In this document: piece after piece, positions 30,153 through 41,454 of the stretch
Layout of the letters: each line of letters opens with the position of its first letter
Numbering within the stretch: the stretch's first letter is position 1
NCBI GenBank assembly: GCA_963662175.1
Contig: OY759225.1
Span: 17,967,601 to 18,031,600, forward strand
Direction: 5' to 3'
DNA length: 64,000 bases
Source of the DNA: Aradus depressus
Taxonomy: Eukaryota; Arthropoda; Insecta; Hemiptera; Aradidae
Position numbers and translations under genes: made by a program
Notes under the pieces: generated by a model
Databases searched by the model: none
Told to the model about the DNA's origin: nothing
The model's input: the letters and a program-made list of their open reading frames with translations, nothing else

Positions 30153-30660
30153 TTACCTTATTAGAGAAGGGATCAAAGAACTGGACACCAGGGACCAGCT
30201 GGATGCTGGCTGTCTGGCAGAAAAAACAGATTGTCTCCCACTCCCCAAAACAAAGTTCAAGAAGGGGGTATCAAATTGGGTTACCCTATTTAAGCATAGT
30301 TCTTTTTTTGTTTTTAGACATTTCTTTATTTCCAATTTTTCGAATCAGTTAAGTGTGGAGCCCTTATCTACAAAATGTTAAAATTCCACATTTTTGTCGT
30401 CCAAAAACCTGTGACCTGCGACTATGAGTTGGCCTTTGAATTCGGGAACTCTACTAGACCTGGATAAATGTTCCCCTATTCTTGTAGCTATCTTTCGACC
30501 TGACTGGCCGACATAAGCGGACCCACATTCGCAGGTAATTCGGTAGATCCCACTTCCATCTGGAAACTCGAGTTTGTCTTTCGGTCTCGAGATGAGGGCC
30601 CCTAGGGGTGATATGTTTATTGTAGCGGTCTGTTTGACTCTACATAAACACCTCGTGTGG
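30153..30660 (-). pseudogene. Penelope-like GIY-YIG endonuclease remnant
   Basis: On the minus strand from about 30612 the frame reads RPKDKLEFPDGSGIYRITC, then GSAYVGQSGRKIATRIGEHL. This is a GIY-YIG module with the key Y, Y, R and E residues. The same frame continues through two in-frame stops (after KNVEF and before FEKLEIKK) into ELCLNRVTQFDTPFLNF, which resembles the family's C-terminal tail. The conserved His-Cys linker and RT are not visible upstream. It is a dead 5'-truncated copy whose 3' terminus abuts the Tigger element. Confidence 0.82.
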
Positions 30661-32090
30661 AGAGGGAGTAATACTGACGAAACAGACCACGCCTACTGAA
30701 GTGATAGTTAGGTTGCATGGAGGTTATTCAGATTGCATAGAAGTAATAACGTTAATTATATTTATTGATGATTGGTACGTATAAAACTATATACTGTATT
30801 GTTGTAGTTTGGATATGTGTATCAGATTATTATTTTAAAAAAAAAAAAAGATTTTTATTGTGTAAAAATATATAAAATATAAGGCCATGAAAATGGTAGC
30901 CAATCAAATGCCGAGATGGAAGGAGAAGGAGTCCCAAGAAGGCAGACTGAATGTCGTATGAGAGAACTGTTCAGAGGAGGGTGCCTAGTCTGTGTCAGTG
31001 GTTCAGAGTGGTATATGTGCGAGGATGTCTGTAGATAGAGAGGTAGAAATTATGCAGTGAAGTGATTCGCCGTGTCTTGGGGCTTATAGCCGGTACAAGT
31101 AGGTGTTTCAGCATCATGAAGATCCGAAGGTAGACACCAAGAAGCAATGAGTGCAGAAGTAACCTATGGCCATTGTTGAAGTTACTGCTCATAAAGAAAA
31201 ATCAGCTAAAAGAAAACATCTGAAGTGGAATATGAGTCATCCCATCCCCTAAATGATACAACATGAATACAGCGTTCATCATTCATCAATACAGCTTGTA
31301 GGCCTATAAAATACTGGGGTAATTTTATGTGTGTAAATGTGACTAACCCGTTTTAAATTAAATAAAAATCAAATTTAAAAAAAAAAATATTTACTTAAAC
31401 ATAAAAAATATATCAGTCAAAAAATTAATATGTACGTCTTATTTTCTATTTATTTTTTTATACCAATTATCAATTATTTTAATTAATTATAAATGTAAGC
31501 TAGTATAACTACCGTTACAATATATATTATCCTGGGAGGATACACAAGTTGTTATATATCTATGGAGGTCAGAGTGGCAGTTTAGCGGTGACCACAGACC
31601 ATTTATGAGAGGCTCGTATCATAACCACAGTTGAGCTGAGGTGGTCAATACAGAGATAGAGGGACGAGAAGAGCTTAGCCGGCGGCTTTCTGATATAGGA
31701 TTCGGCCACCCAACCACCTCAGTGCCACAGCACAATTGGGGGCTGGATAATGTTGAAATGAGTTATATTTCTCTATCTTGGATATCTATTTATTATTATA
31801 CGTCTATTGTCTAAATGAGATCTCCAGAGGATATGAGCTATGGAGAGCTAAGAGGGATCTACAGATGATGTGAGCTATAGAGGAGATCTCGAGATGATGT
31901 GAGCTGTGTAGAGATAAGATGAACAAAGGGAAATGTACAAGTTAACTTAACTTTTCAAAAGCAAATTTATGCACTCATTGGGGTAGCAAAGTTAAAGAAC
32001 TTAAAAGGCCGAAAAAAAGGGTGGCTTAACACAAAAACTCCAATAACTGCTGTTGTAATTAGTGTATCAAATTCCGTATATATCATCCAT
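30661..32090. other. Unassigned sequence
   Basis: No RT, TIR, tRNA-like or splice-consistent coding block was recognised. 30895-31000 and 31560-31750 are richer in GC and may be old transposon pieces. Nothing specific can be supported. Confidence 0.35.
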
Positions 32091-32340
32091 TTATTTATTA
32101 CATTTTTTTTAAATTTTATTTTTTTTGCTTCTTTCTCTTATCATTTTTTCTATCTAGCCCCTACTTTCTGAAATTAATTATATTTCAAACCCATCTGGGC
32201 ATCCTTCTTTCTCTTTTATAGTCAACCCTTAATGTATCTCGCTTTTTATTAATTTATTTTATTTTCTTCTCATATTTACATAGATTCTTTACTATACAAA
32301 TTCTTTTATTTATATGTATAGATAAATTTATTTCTTCATA
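32091..32340. other. T-rich low-complexity sequence
   Basis: Nothing recognised. Confidence 0.4.
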
Positions 32341-32665
32341 GAGAGCGCCGGTAGCTAAGTGGTATGCGTGCTTGACTTCTGAGCTCAAAAACGTGGGTTC
32401 GTAACCCGACCGAGGCCCTTAGTTTATATTATCTGGGAGGTAAAATAAAATTAAGCACGCCGTCCTTCGGATGGGACGTTAGACGATGGTCCCGAGCCTG
32501 TACGATGTTAAAGACCCCTGCCCTAGTTGAATAAAAATTTAGGGTAGGCAGAATTTAGGACTCCCACAATAGAGACGGGCTCATGTCTAACAGAGTGACG
32601 AAAGAGCGCTCTGGTAGTACCTCGTAGTTAAAGCCCGGGCATGAGTCATAAAATCTAACATAACC
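32341..32665 (+). mobile_element. SINE-A, nearly full length
   Basis: GAGAGCGCCGGTAGCTAAGT to CATAAAATCTAACATAACCT. The A box has one change (CTAAGTGG) and there are small deletions at TGTACGATGTTAAAGACC and after CTGGTAGTA. Confidence 0.9.
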
Positions 32666-33229
32666 TTCTTTAAGAAAAATATGTAAAATTATTAAAAATA
32701 ATTCCCTTTCAGAAGGGAAGAGTGACTTAATTAAAAAAATACTAGGGGCTGAGCTACGACTGTGTCGCAACTGATGACGCAGAACTATATCTAGTATATT
32801 CAGTTTTCCAAATAAAAACAAAAAAAATCTTTCTTATTTTATTTATTCCATATAAATTTATACTATATAAAATTCAGAAAATCTATTATTAATTAATTTA
32901 GAAATAGAATGAGCTGTATTATTGTTGTCAATTGTTATTGCTTCTTGAGACGCAGCGAAAAGATAATTCAATAATTCGTTCTGGGGAAGTAGATTTTTGT
33001 CGATTTTACCGTGTTTATTTTGGTTTAGAGTAAAATTTCTGTAAAAGATCAACTTTGATTTATACTCTTTGGTTGATTTGTATAAAGAAAAAAAAAATGT
33101 GGATTACATTCCTGAATTTCTTGTAGTGTGTACAAACATGGCCGCATGCCAAACTCTTTTTTTAAATTCCTTGTCAATTATAAGTTTATTTACTTGAAGA
33201 CAACTCTTTGCCATCTTCTTATATAATTT
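32666..33229. other. Unassigned, with a Rep-C terminus near 32980
   Basis: AATAATTCGTTCTGGGGAAGTA at 32971-32992 matches the Rep-C end. No gene. Confidence 0.4.
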
Positions 33230-33345
33230 ATAATTTTCTAGTTATACGAAGTATAGGGGAAGTTATGTAATCTGTCAGAAATTAATAGTACAGATTCAGT
33301 AATAGAAATTTCATGTTTTCCAATTGTCTGATTTCAAAAATTAAT
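33230..33345 (-). repeat. Rep-C fragment
   Basis: TTATACGAAGTATAGGGGAA, GTTATGTAATCTGTCAGAA and AAATTTCATGTTTTCCAA. Confidence 0.7.
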
Positions 33346-33382
33346 AAAAAAAAACATTCAGGCGTCGGGATGAAATCATTTT

Positions 33383-33520
33383 TCATTTTCTTTTCGAAGC
33401 TGCCGTAGCTTTTGCATTAGCTGCAGACTTTTTAGGTTTTTTAAATTCATTTTGATGCGAGCTTTCCTCTGATTTGCGTTTTCTATAATTCCGCGCATAT
33501 TTACGATTCATGTGAGACAT
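33383..33520 (-). CDS. Short highly basic ORF (45 aa) in a duplicated unit
   Basis: ATG at 33520-33518, TGA at 33385-33383. The peptide is MSHMNRKYARNYRKRKSEE, then SHQNEFKKPKKSAANAKAT and AASKRK. About one third of residues are Lys or Arg. It has no hydrophobic segment, and it resembles the basic N-terminal leader of some transposon-encoded proteins, but no family can be named. The roughly 390 bases upstream (33521-33910) are repeated, inverted, at 61925-62336. There the matching ATG opens a different, hydrophobic frame. Whether either is translated is unknown. Confidence 0.35.
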   Translation of the reverse strand: MSHMNRKYARNYRKRKSEESSHQNEFKKPKKSAANAKATAASKRK

Positions 33521-33910
33521 CTTTAATTTTTTTGCAATTTTCAATTTACATATATTTCGGCGAATATTTAAATTGTTTCACTTTGAGACCTAGTAGTGCT
33601 CCTCAAGCTCTTTACAATGACACCCGAATCAACGTCCTATCTAAACGCGTTATCTCACTACTCTAATTTCTAATTTTACACAACGCTAATTCGCAACAAT
33701 CATCCGCCGGCGCCAACAAGCCCGATAACGTCACAGGCAAAAACAAACACTGCACAACAAACACGTACAGACATGCTCTATCCATTGTGACCTCAACCGT
33801 TGTTATCGCAATATTAGTCTCGTAGTTATTATCGATTGAAATCTGACGGTATTTTGTAACACAAGAAAGTTTGACCGGCTATCACTGTGCTTAACGAGCG
33901 AATAGACGTT
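33521..33910 (-). repeat. Rep-F, copy 1 (upstream region of the basic ORF)
   Basis: Words CAGTGATAGCCGGTCAAACT, GACGTTATCG, GGCGCCGGCGGATGATT, GTTTAGATAGGACGTTGATT and AAGAGCTTGAGGAGCACTAC (minus sense) match 61960-62280 at high identity. The relatively GC-rich centre could be the promoter or 5' UTR of a transposon. Confidence 0.65.
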
Positions 33911-33924
33911 TTCACGTTAAAACA

Positions 33925-34110
33925 CAGGCAATGTACTTCCCCACAACGCATTATTCAATATACTTTTCCCTCCCTCTCAAGAACCAGTCGACCGTTTGCG
34001 CTAATATTCAATATTTTACTTACATTGGGGCTCTTAAAACCTCATGCAGAATTTTGTGTCAATACATTTATAATATCAGCAGTTATTGAAGTTTTGACGT
34101 AGAAATACGT
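33925..34110 (+). repeat. Rep-C fragment
   Basis: CAATGTACTTCCCCACAACG, TTCCCTCCCTCTCAAGAACC, TTTGTGTCAATACATTTATA and CAGCAGTTATTGAAGTTTT. Confidence 0.65.
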
Positions 34111-34237
34111 CTTTCCCGGCGGTATGGAGGGTTAAAGTGCGTGAAGAAAATGTCACACACAGAGCTTGTATCTCCTAAAATAATAATTGTAGAATAATGA
34201 ACCAAACGCCGATAGAAAGCTTGTGTAGTACGATTGA

Positions 34238-34587
34238 GGTTAGGTTAGGTTTTATGAATCATGCCCTGGCTTCAACTACGAGGTCATATAGCCTACTACC
34301 AGAGCGCTCTTTCGTCACTCTGGTCCATCATGAGCCCGACTCTACTGTGGGAGTCCTAAATTTTGCCTACCCTAAATTTTTATTCATCTAGGGTAGGGGT
34401 CTTTAACGAGTACCTGACATTACAGTACAAGCTCGGGACCATCACTTAACGTCCCATCCGAAGGACGGCGTGCTTAAGTTTATTTTACCTCCCAGATAAA
34501 ATAAACTAAGGGCCTCAGTCGGGTTACGAACCCACGTTCTTGAGCTCAGAAGTCAAGCATGCATACCACTGAGCTAACGGCGCTCTC
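34238..34587 (-). mobile_element. SINE-A, full length
   Basis: Reversed from AGGTTAGGTTAGGTTTTATG to CTGAGCTAACGGCGCTCTC. The A box is slightly mutated (GTTAGCTCAGTGG). Confidence 0.92.
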
Positions 34588-35395
34588 AAAGTACGATTTA
34601 TTATAAAACAAGTTTCAACCCTTTCAATCTTTCATTCCTTAAACAGTGCAGCATAAAAACAAAAAATTATGCGAAATCCGGAATGATTGTGTCTCAAAGT
34701 TAGTAGAAGAGTCTCATACCGCCATCTATCCGTAATATACCAAACTTTTAACCGACATATTCACAAGACATATTGATAATCTAAGTTGTTATAGATATAT
34801 CTCTTATTTTTCTTATCATAAACCAATACTAGCAATAACAATTGACAACAATAATACAGTTCATTCTACTTCTAGTGAAATTCATTAATAATCGATTTTA
34901 TGAATTGTATATAGCATAAATTTATATGAAATAAATAAAATAAGAAAGATTTCTTTTGTTTTGATTTGAAAAACTGAATATACGATACTAGTCGTAGCTG
35001 TGCCCCTTGGTAATTTTTTTAACTGAACCCTCCCACCATATGACCGCAGATTCCTGCTAAACTGATCGAGCAACAAAATCGGGAATATATGAATAAATTA
35101 GCACATAATTAGCACTAAATCATGTGATTAAAAAAATTTCATTTTTGACATTATTCTAGTAGTGGGGGGTTGCTTAACGTTAAGCTAGCCCCCTCCCCCT
35201 CCTCCCCCCCTCTCCCACATACGCTGATCCCAACACATAACTTTTTAGATACAGTAATGCCAGTTTGAAATGAGTTTGAGAGTAAGGAGGGGGAATGAGA
35301 TTTGTAAACGTGGTTGTTATATATTGTGATAAAGAAAAAAATATATAAATAAAATAAAATAAATAATTGAATTAATAAAATTAATGATAAATAAA
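34588..35395. other. Unassigned sequence
   Basis: No supported gene or transposon end. Confidence 0.4.
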
Positions 35396-35397
35396 CA

Positions 35398-36005
35398 AAT
35401 AATAAAATTAAAGGGCCCTAAAAAAATATTGAAAGTTTAATATATTTAATAATTATTTCATTTGGATTTCTTTTAAATATAATAATGAGATGCCATATTT
35501 TTTTTCTTTTCAAAAATGATAAATCTAATCTAAAGGTATAAATTATCTTACTGAGTTCACAGGGAAAATGAATAGTATAGATTAAGAGAACAAATATTGG
35601 GTTTATTTACCTAAACCAACATTATAAATAAAATCAAAATATCAATATGAAATAAAAAAATCTTTTTTATTTTTAAAGGTTGTGGCCATTCTTCAATTCA
35701 ATGTTATTTTGGGCATATAAATATATAAATAAATAAAAGTACCTTAGCTCATCTACTTCACTGTTACTTCACGCCTACATGGTTCACTACACCTTAACCC
35801 TAAAAACAACTCTCTCTCTAGACTGTCCACTTTTACAACACAACTTAGCCTGTTTTTCACTATTTAAGTTACTTCACTCACTGCTTGCAGCTAACAGCTG
35901 TTTTTATACAAATAATAATAATTGATTTTATAATATTTTAATAATCTTAATGTGTGTACATTTTTTTACATCACAATATATAATAATATAATATTTTCAG
36001 TTATT
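35398..36005 (-). repeat. Rep-R, inverted copy
   Basis: Reverse complement of 37785-38480 over its length, for example ATAATAATGAGATGCCATAT, AAATGAATAGTATAGATTAA, TTGGGTTTATTTACCTAAAC, CTCTCTAGACTGTCCACTTT. It forms a large inverted pair with the copy 1.8 kb away. Confidence 0.78.
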
Positions 36006-36640
36006 TTAAGTAACAAATAACGAGGTTAAAAGAAATTTGTGGCAAGTTAAATAGATGAATGCAGATACTCGTGAGGAAGTCTATTTTCGTGTGAAAGGAA
36101 CACGCTATTCTTATGATCTACCGCCTTCAACATGGAGCGCTGCGGGTGAGTCAATTGCCCTCAATCAGATCACGCGATGAGAGTCTCTTCTGTATTCTTG
36201 GCGAAATTCTACCAGGGAGGTCCCCCAGACCATGGGAGACGTGATCTCTGGTAATTCTTGGGCTATCAATGCTGTAAGTGAGGCCAATGACCGCATCAGA
36301 CTTATTTAGTATAGGTTACAGTTAATCTTGTATACTCAAATCAATGATAATACACAGAACGATAAAGTCGCCGGGGAATCATCTGCAATAAATTTGCGAA
36401 AGTTGACTTGCCGAAATCACTGAAAGACAAATTATGTCTTGTGGTAAAAAGAGGTTTAATGTAAAATTAAAATAATTGAAAATAGGTTTAAATGTTAATC
36501 TTAAATAAATAAAAATATTAATAATCGAATTAATAATAATATGAACAAATAATAATAAATAAATAATGAAATAATAATTAAAACAAAAAGAATAAATTAA
36601 TGAACCATAAATTACCACATGCCATCGCTGTTTATATTTG
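36006..36640. other. Unassigned sequence
   Basis: 36100-36310 is less AT-rich but has no recognisable coding or repeat signal. Confidence 0.35.
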
Positions 36641-36649
36641 AACATTAAT

Positions 36650-36870
36650 TGTTATTAGGAAATATATAAATATTTTCCCTCTTAACAATTCTAGTCACAA
36701 TTACGATACCAGAAAAAAAGATCATTTTCGAATACCTAAACATTGCTCTTCTCTTTTTGAAAAAATCATAAAAGAACTAATTTCTTTAATGCCCTTCCCC
36801 ACTTCTTGAAGACAGTAGAAACAATAACAAAATTTAAACTTCAACTAAAAACGTTTGTAATTTTTCAAAA
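36650..36870 (+). pseudogene. LINE C-terminal remnant (CR1/RTE-like ending)
   Basis: The plus frame reads SHNYDTRKKDHFRIPKHCSS, then LFEKIIKELISLMPFPT, then stops amid QNLNFN-x-KRL. The pattern H-x-Y-x-TR...F-x-x-P, S-x-FEK and the LK-x-FL-like tail is the usual end of many non-LTR RTs. Several stops are present and upstream RT is absent. Confidence 0.6.
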
Positions 36871-36879
36871 ATAATAAAA

Positions 36880-37010
36880 TAACTATAATAAAAAAAAAAA
36901 ACTGTTTTATATTCAATAACATTATTTGATACATAGCTTTCATTATTATTTTTTTGGCAGAGTTCCTCCACAGATATCCTCTTTAAGGTCTGTCCAATCT
37001 ACGTTTTAAT
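36880..37010 (+). repeat. Repeat shared with 21735-21870
   Basis: CATTATTTGATACATAGCTT, GAGTTCCTCCACAGATATCC and CCAATCTACGTTTTAAT. Confidence 0.6.
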
Positions 37011-37202
37011 AATTTTTTATTAGTATTTATATTCTAATTTATTTTATTTCTCTTGATTGTTTTCTTTTATTTATTTTTATTATTTTATTTATTTTTTATT
37101 CATATTCATTTACTTATTTATTTTTTCATTAATTTTTATATATTTTTTTATTTTATAATGGCTATAGTTTTCTCTTTATTTTCTATATTTGGTACATTGT
37201 GA

Positions 37203-37250
37203 CCTGATGAAGGGACTTAAGAACGCCCCAAAATGTCGTCGTGGATCCGG
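37203..37250 (+). ncRNA. Hammerhead-like motif, degraded
   Basis: ACCTGATGA-A-GGGACTTAAGAACGCCCC-AAAA-TGTCGTCG. It is a derivative of the type at 4590, with GAAA mutated to AAAA. Confidence 0.35.
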
Positions 37251-37347
37251 AAAATTTATAAAAAGTTAATATCTTACTTTTTAATTAAATTAAAAAAATT
37301 ATCTACTTTATTTATTAATATTATTGTTTTTTTACAACATAAATGTG

Positions 37348-37474
37348 TTATTTAGTTATTTACACAACATCCATGGTCCCAGGAGGATGTTCTATCTAAG
37401 AAATAAAACTCTCCCAGAACGGGATGCGAACCCGCAACCATGCGACCAATGCCCTACGCTATAGCATGGTTCCC
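37348..37474 (-). mobile_element. SINE-B, diverged
   Basis: Reversed: CATCCATGGTCCCAGGAGG, AACGGGATGCGAACCCGCAA (B box) and ATGCGACCAATGCCCTACGC. The 5' end of the head is damaged (GCTATAGCATGG). Confidence 0.8.
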
Positions 37475-37784
37475 TTAATAAGACTTAAGTCAGAATATAA
37501 AAATAGGAGATACAAAAATAGAGAGAACATGTAAAAAGAATTGTTTATGGTTCTTCCCAACATTTCTTAGGGCAGAAGAATATATTTGTTGTCCATATTA
37601 CTCATAGAGTCAGTTCTCAAAAATAGATGGGACTCCATGACTAAACCAGACAGAATGACTTCAAATAGAGAAATACATTCTATATGCATCACCAACTAGT
37701 TATATATGTTATAGTAACAAGTTGAACAGATTTTCAACGTCACTGTGTCATCATCAGTGGCACATCTGTTAATAAATTGTCATA
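37475..37784. other. Unassigned; contains a reversed hammerhead-like motif
   Basis: At 37738-37782, minus strand: CACTGATGA-T-GAC, then ACAGTGAC-GTT-GAAAATCTG. This matches the general arrangement with a weak stem. The rest is unrecognised. Confidence 0.35.
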
Positions 37785-38610
37785 TAAAAAATTTACACAC
37801 ATTAAGATTATTGATATATTAAAAAATCAATTATTATTATTTGTATAAAAACAGCTTTTGGGAGTGGAGTAACTTAATTAGTGAATAAATATACAAAGAT
37901 GGACTAGTCACATTTTGTTTTAAAAAGAAATGTGAACAACCAATGAATGGAGAACAAAAGATGACGTTCAGCTGTTCTATTAGTGTGAAACAGTCTAAGG
38001 AGAGATGTGAAAGTGGACAGTCTAGAGAGAGAGAGTTGTTTTTAGAGTTGAGGTGTGGTGAACCATGTAAAAGTGAAATAACAGTGAAGTAGATGCGCAA
38101 AGGTATTTTTATTTATTTATATGTTTAAATACCCAAAATAACAATGAATTGAAGAATGGTCACAATATTTAAAAAGAAAAGAGACTTTTTTATTTCATAT
38201 TGATAGTTTGATTTTATTTATAATGTAGGTTTAGGTAAATAAACCTAATATATGTTCTCTTATTCTATGCTATCCATTGTGAACCCAGTAAGATAATTTA
38301 TACCTTTGGATTAGATTTAACATTTTTTAAAAAAAATAATAACAAGAGGGCATCTCATTATTATATTTAGAAGAATCTAAATGAAAACTTTGTTAATTGA
38401 AATTTTTTTAAATACGTGGACTTTCATCAAAATTGTACGTCTTGAACTTTTGATATTTTTCAGGGCCCTTTTCGGGAAATTACTGTAGAAATCAGAATTT
38501 AGTAGACCAGCTATAATTTCTACAGGAAATGTGGTAATTTTATTATTTGTTTATTTATTATTAATTTTATTAATTCAATTATTATTTATATATTTATTTA
38601 ATTTAACACC
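37785..38610 (+). repeat. Rep-R, most complete copy
   Basis: Contains both halves in one orientation (ACATTAAGATTATTGATATA to GGAAATGTGGTAATTTTATT). The other copies are 35398-36005 (inverted) and 5820-7190 (rearranged). No ORF longer than chance; probably a non-coding transposon. Confidence 0.75.
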
Positions 38611-39183
38611 ATTATATTATTACCACAGGAGAGAGAGCGAAAACGTTATTGATTAATTCGTACTCCGGAGATTCATTCACCAATTTATTTATTTTTTCGT
38701 TCATATATTTCTTTACATATATTTTTCCAGACCACTCATGAATAATTCAAGAATGGCCTATGTTGCCTTCAGATTATATTGCGGGTCTCAATACAGTTTG
38801 CATCCAGAAATAAAGAAAGCCTAGCCCAACTCTTTGAACATAGTCTCCATTGAACCAAATACAATTTATTTTGGTTTTCTTATAAGGATTTTATAAACAG
38901 ATTTGTATCGAATAAGGAAGAAAAACAAGGAATACAAGTATACAATAATATATTTTACAGAAAATTTAATTTTTTCTTCTACAGCTATAACGAAGTATAG
39001 AAGTTATGTAATCGGTCAAAAATTCGATACAAAGTTTTCAAAGAAATTTCCGACCTCCTACTTAGAAAGGAAAGACTTCATTTTTATGTATATTGCCTAT
39101 TTGTTCTGAAATTTTCCCAAAATATGGTAATCTCACCCATTTTTTATTCACTTTATTTGTTGTGTCTAATTTTGAAATTTCTT
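38611..39183. other. Unassigned, with a Rep-C fragment
   Basis: 38650-38680 and 38985-39060 carry Rep-C words (AACGAAGTATAGAAGTTATG, TAATCGGTCAAAAATTCGAT). Nothing else. Confidence 0.4.
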
Positions 39184-39247
39184 TTAACCCTCCTAATACC
39201 ACGTGACCTGTGAAACGAAAAATACCATGTGGGGTCCTATGAACGTT

Positions 39248-39292
39248 CATAGTGACCAGAAGAAGGGACCTGCAATTGTCCCGAAATATTGT
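39248..39292 (+). ncRNA. Hammerhead-like motif, box mutated
   Basis: ACCAGAAGA-A-GGGAC-CTGCAATT-GTCCC-GAAA-TATTGTCC. It has a perfect 5-bp stem and GAAA, but the first box is CAGAAGA instead of CTGATGA. Confidence 0.35.
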
Positions 39293-39616
39293 CCAACGAA
39301 GAAAAAAGAAGACACCTCTGGAGAAAAAATGCCGGAAACAACCAAAAGTGGAACATCCCAGAGAAGTTTAAGAAACACACCCCACTTCATTTTTCAATTT
39401 TTCATGTACCAACTAGCTTTTCATTCTAACTTTTTCAATCAAGTTCATTCAAAAATGAGGGAAAAATAACAAATAGTTAAAAAAGTTGAGAAAAAATGGT
39501 ACAAAAAATGTTTATTTAAAAAAAAGTAAATCATGAAACTTATAAAAGTATATTCACACTATGGGTGCTATTATTATTTACATTTAGCGCAAAGAAATTT
39601 TTTTGTGACATGGTTT

Positions 39617-39793
39617 TTACATACGTGCTTCTAGCTCATCAAGTTCTTCATCGTCCGTTTCCAAAACGTCTTCAACATCGGAGATCACTTCGAGCTGTTC
39701 CGTTTCCACAAGGGCCTCCTCAGTTTCAAACCCTGCAATCTCCCTGGCACGCTCTACTAACATCAACGTTCGCGAGGACACAATGTGTTCCAT
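39617..39793 (-). pseudogene. piggyBac transposase N-terminal remnant
   Basis: ATG at 39793-39791, TAA at 39619-39617, 58 codons. The peptide ends in a strongly acidic run (ISDVEDVLETDDEELDELEA), as is usual for the first about 60 residues of piggyBac transposases. The catalytic DDD core is deleted. Position and orientation inside a TTAA-bounded element support this. By itself the acidic stretch is weak evidence. Confidence 0.55.
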
Positions 39794-40277
39794 GATTTAT
39801 GTTTACGGTCCGAACCGTCAACGCATACTGAAATTAGATCGATCTAAATAAAATTCAAGAGGTGAACGAGAAGTGGAAACCAAGAAATGTTGATGAGAAA
39901 GAGCTCCAGGAAAAACTCCAGCGAGTGCGGGCAATGTCTTCTTCGAATTGCAGGTCAATTGAAGAGCAAACGTAACTTTTCGGAATTGTTTACTGAGTGG
40001 AACTTCTTGAAAATACTTCTCATCAGACGAACGAAAATGTGATACGGATAATACCATGTGGGGTCCGCGTGACCCCAACTACGTTTTTGTGAAAATATTA
40101 TTTTATATCAATTTTTAAAATACAAACTGAATACATTTTCTTAAAGAAATCGAATGGAGATAGTATACGGATAAATGTCCTGAAGCCTCATCGAAATAGA
40201 AATTATATTGAGCAGTTCATATACATTTTAAAACGCATGGGGTCTTTTTTGACCCCACATGGTATTAGGAGGGTTAA

Positions 40278-40419
40278 ATTTATTTTGTTTATGATTTTAC
40301 TCCTTATTTTATCAATGATTTGAGTATTGCACCCCCCTTTTCTTTAACTATACTTAGTATTTGTAAATAACAGTTGTAAAGCAATATGGAAAGTACTCCT
40401 ACATACTCGTATTATATAT
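40278..40419. other. Unassigned spacer between two DNA transposons
   Basis: No feature. Confidence 0.4.
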
Positions 40420-41401
40420 GAGGGGTCTTGTTGCAAAACTCACACTCTCCATTGTTGAAATTTTCAACAAACTTATAAAAAGTAAAGAAAACTAATATCC
40501 TAGTCGATTTTTAACTGTAGTTTCAGTATGGCAAATAATATTCAAAAGGCAAAATTGTTGTAAAAATAAAATTGAATTACGTAAAACGAATTTATTTTGC
40601 ATAAAACATTGAAAAATGTGAGTTTTGCAACTCACAAATGGATAATCCTAGTTTTGCTACAAACTGATGTGGAGAAAGAGAGTTTTGTGTCTCCCTGAAT
40701 TTGGTACAGAACAATAATAGTTGGAGTTTTATTTTGATTTCTATAGTATCCCAGAGAATTGATGGTTGTACAAAGCACTTCAGCTTACAATTCTAAAAAA
40801 TAAATTTTCTTTAAAAATTTAGTATTTTTTAACCTAATATGCAACACAATCAAATATTGGGGCCATGGTGGTCGTGCGGCTAGAGCGTAGGGCTTTGGTC
40901 GCATGGTCTCATCATGGTTTGCGGGTTCGAATCCCGTCCGGGTGTGAGTTTTATTTCGTTGATAGAACTCCCTCCCGGGGCCATGGATGTCGTAAATAAT
41001 TAGATGACACAGTGACATGGCTTAATATAATATGCATCAAACATAAGGCCGAAACCCCCAAAAAAAATTAAATATTATTTTTTACATGTAGTAAAAAAAA
41101 AGTGATTGATAAAAAAATAAAAAATAACAACAGCTGATTATGAAAGTCGAAACAAGGTTTCCTATTGGTTGGATGGATAAGTTGAGTTCTGAAGCTAGTC
41201 TAGGGATGGAGAATGTTAGTTTTGCAACTAACGGCAAATTTTCAATACTTTTTATTTGTAGGAGAATGAGAGTTTTGTAAAGGTACTTTCAAGACCTGAA
41301 TTATGTACCATTTACGTACCATTCAATGTGGAGGATAAGAATATACATATAACTCATTTTTGATAAAAATGAAGAATGTGAGTTTTGCAACTAGACCCCT
41401 C
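40420..41401. mobile_element. TIR element with repeated AGTTTTGCAACT words, SINE-B nested
   Basis: The left end GAGGGGTCTTGTTGCAAAAC (then TCACA) and the reversed right end GAGGGGTCTAGTTGCAAAAC (then TCACA) are inverted. GAGTTTTGCAACT or close variants recur inside (near 40619, 41217, 41264). These resemble spaced transposase-binding sites. No transposase ORF. SINE-B is inserted at 40860-41075. Target duplication is unclear. Confidence 0.65.
40860..41075 (+). mobile_element. SINE-B, full length (reference copy)
   Basis: The head GGCCATGGTGGTCGTGCGGC, TAGAGCGTAGGGCTTTGGTC looks like a tRNA of the Leu/Ser type (long variable arm), with B box GGGTTCGAATCCC. The body has CATGGATGTCGTAAATAATT and GACATGGCTTAATATAA. 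It ends AAGGCCGAAACCCCC with an A run. It lies between the TIRs of the surrounding element and shares no sequence with SINE-A. Confidence 0.88.
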
Positions 41402-41454
41402 AAATATATTGTGGGATAGACAATATAATAAAAAACATTTTCGTTATTTTTTAT

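Larger units (their letters stand above)
39188..40273 (-). mobile_element. piggyBac-type element, internally deleted
   Basis: The ends are CCCTCCTAATACCACGTGAC (left) and, reversed, CCCTCCTAATACCATGTGGG (right). Both are directly flanked by TTAA (39184-39187, 40274-40277), the exact target duplication of piggyBac. At 1,086 bp it is less than half an autonomous element. It keeps a short ORF with an acidic N-terminus. A degraded hammerhead-like word (39248-39292) lies just inside the left end. Confidence 0.82.
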
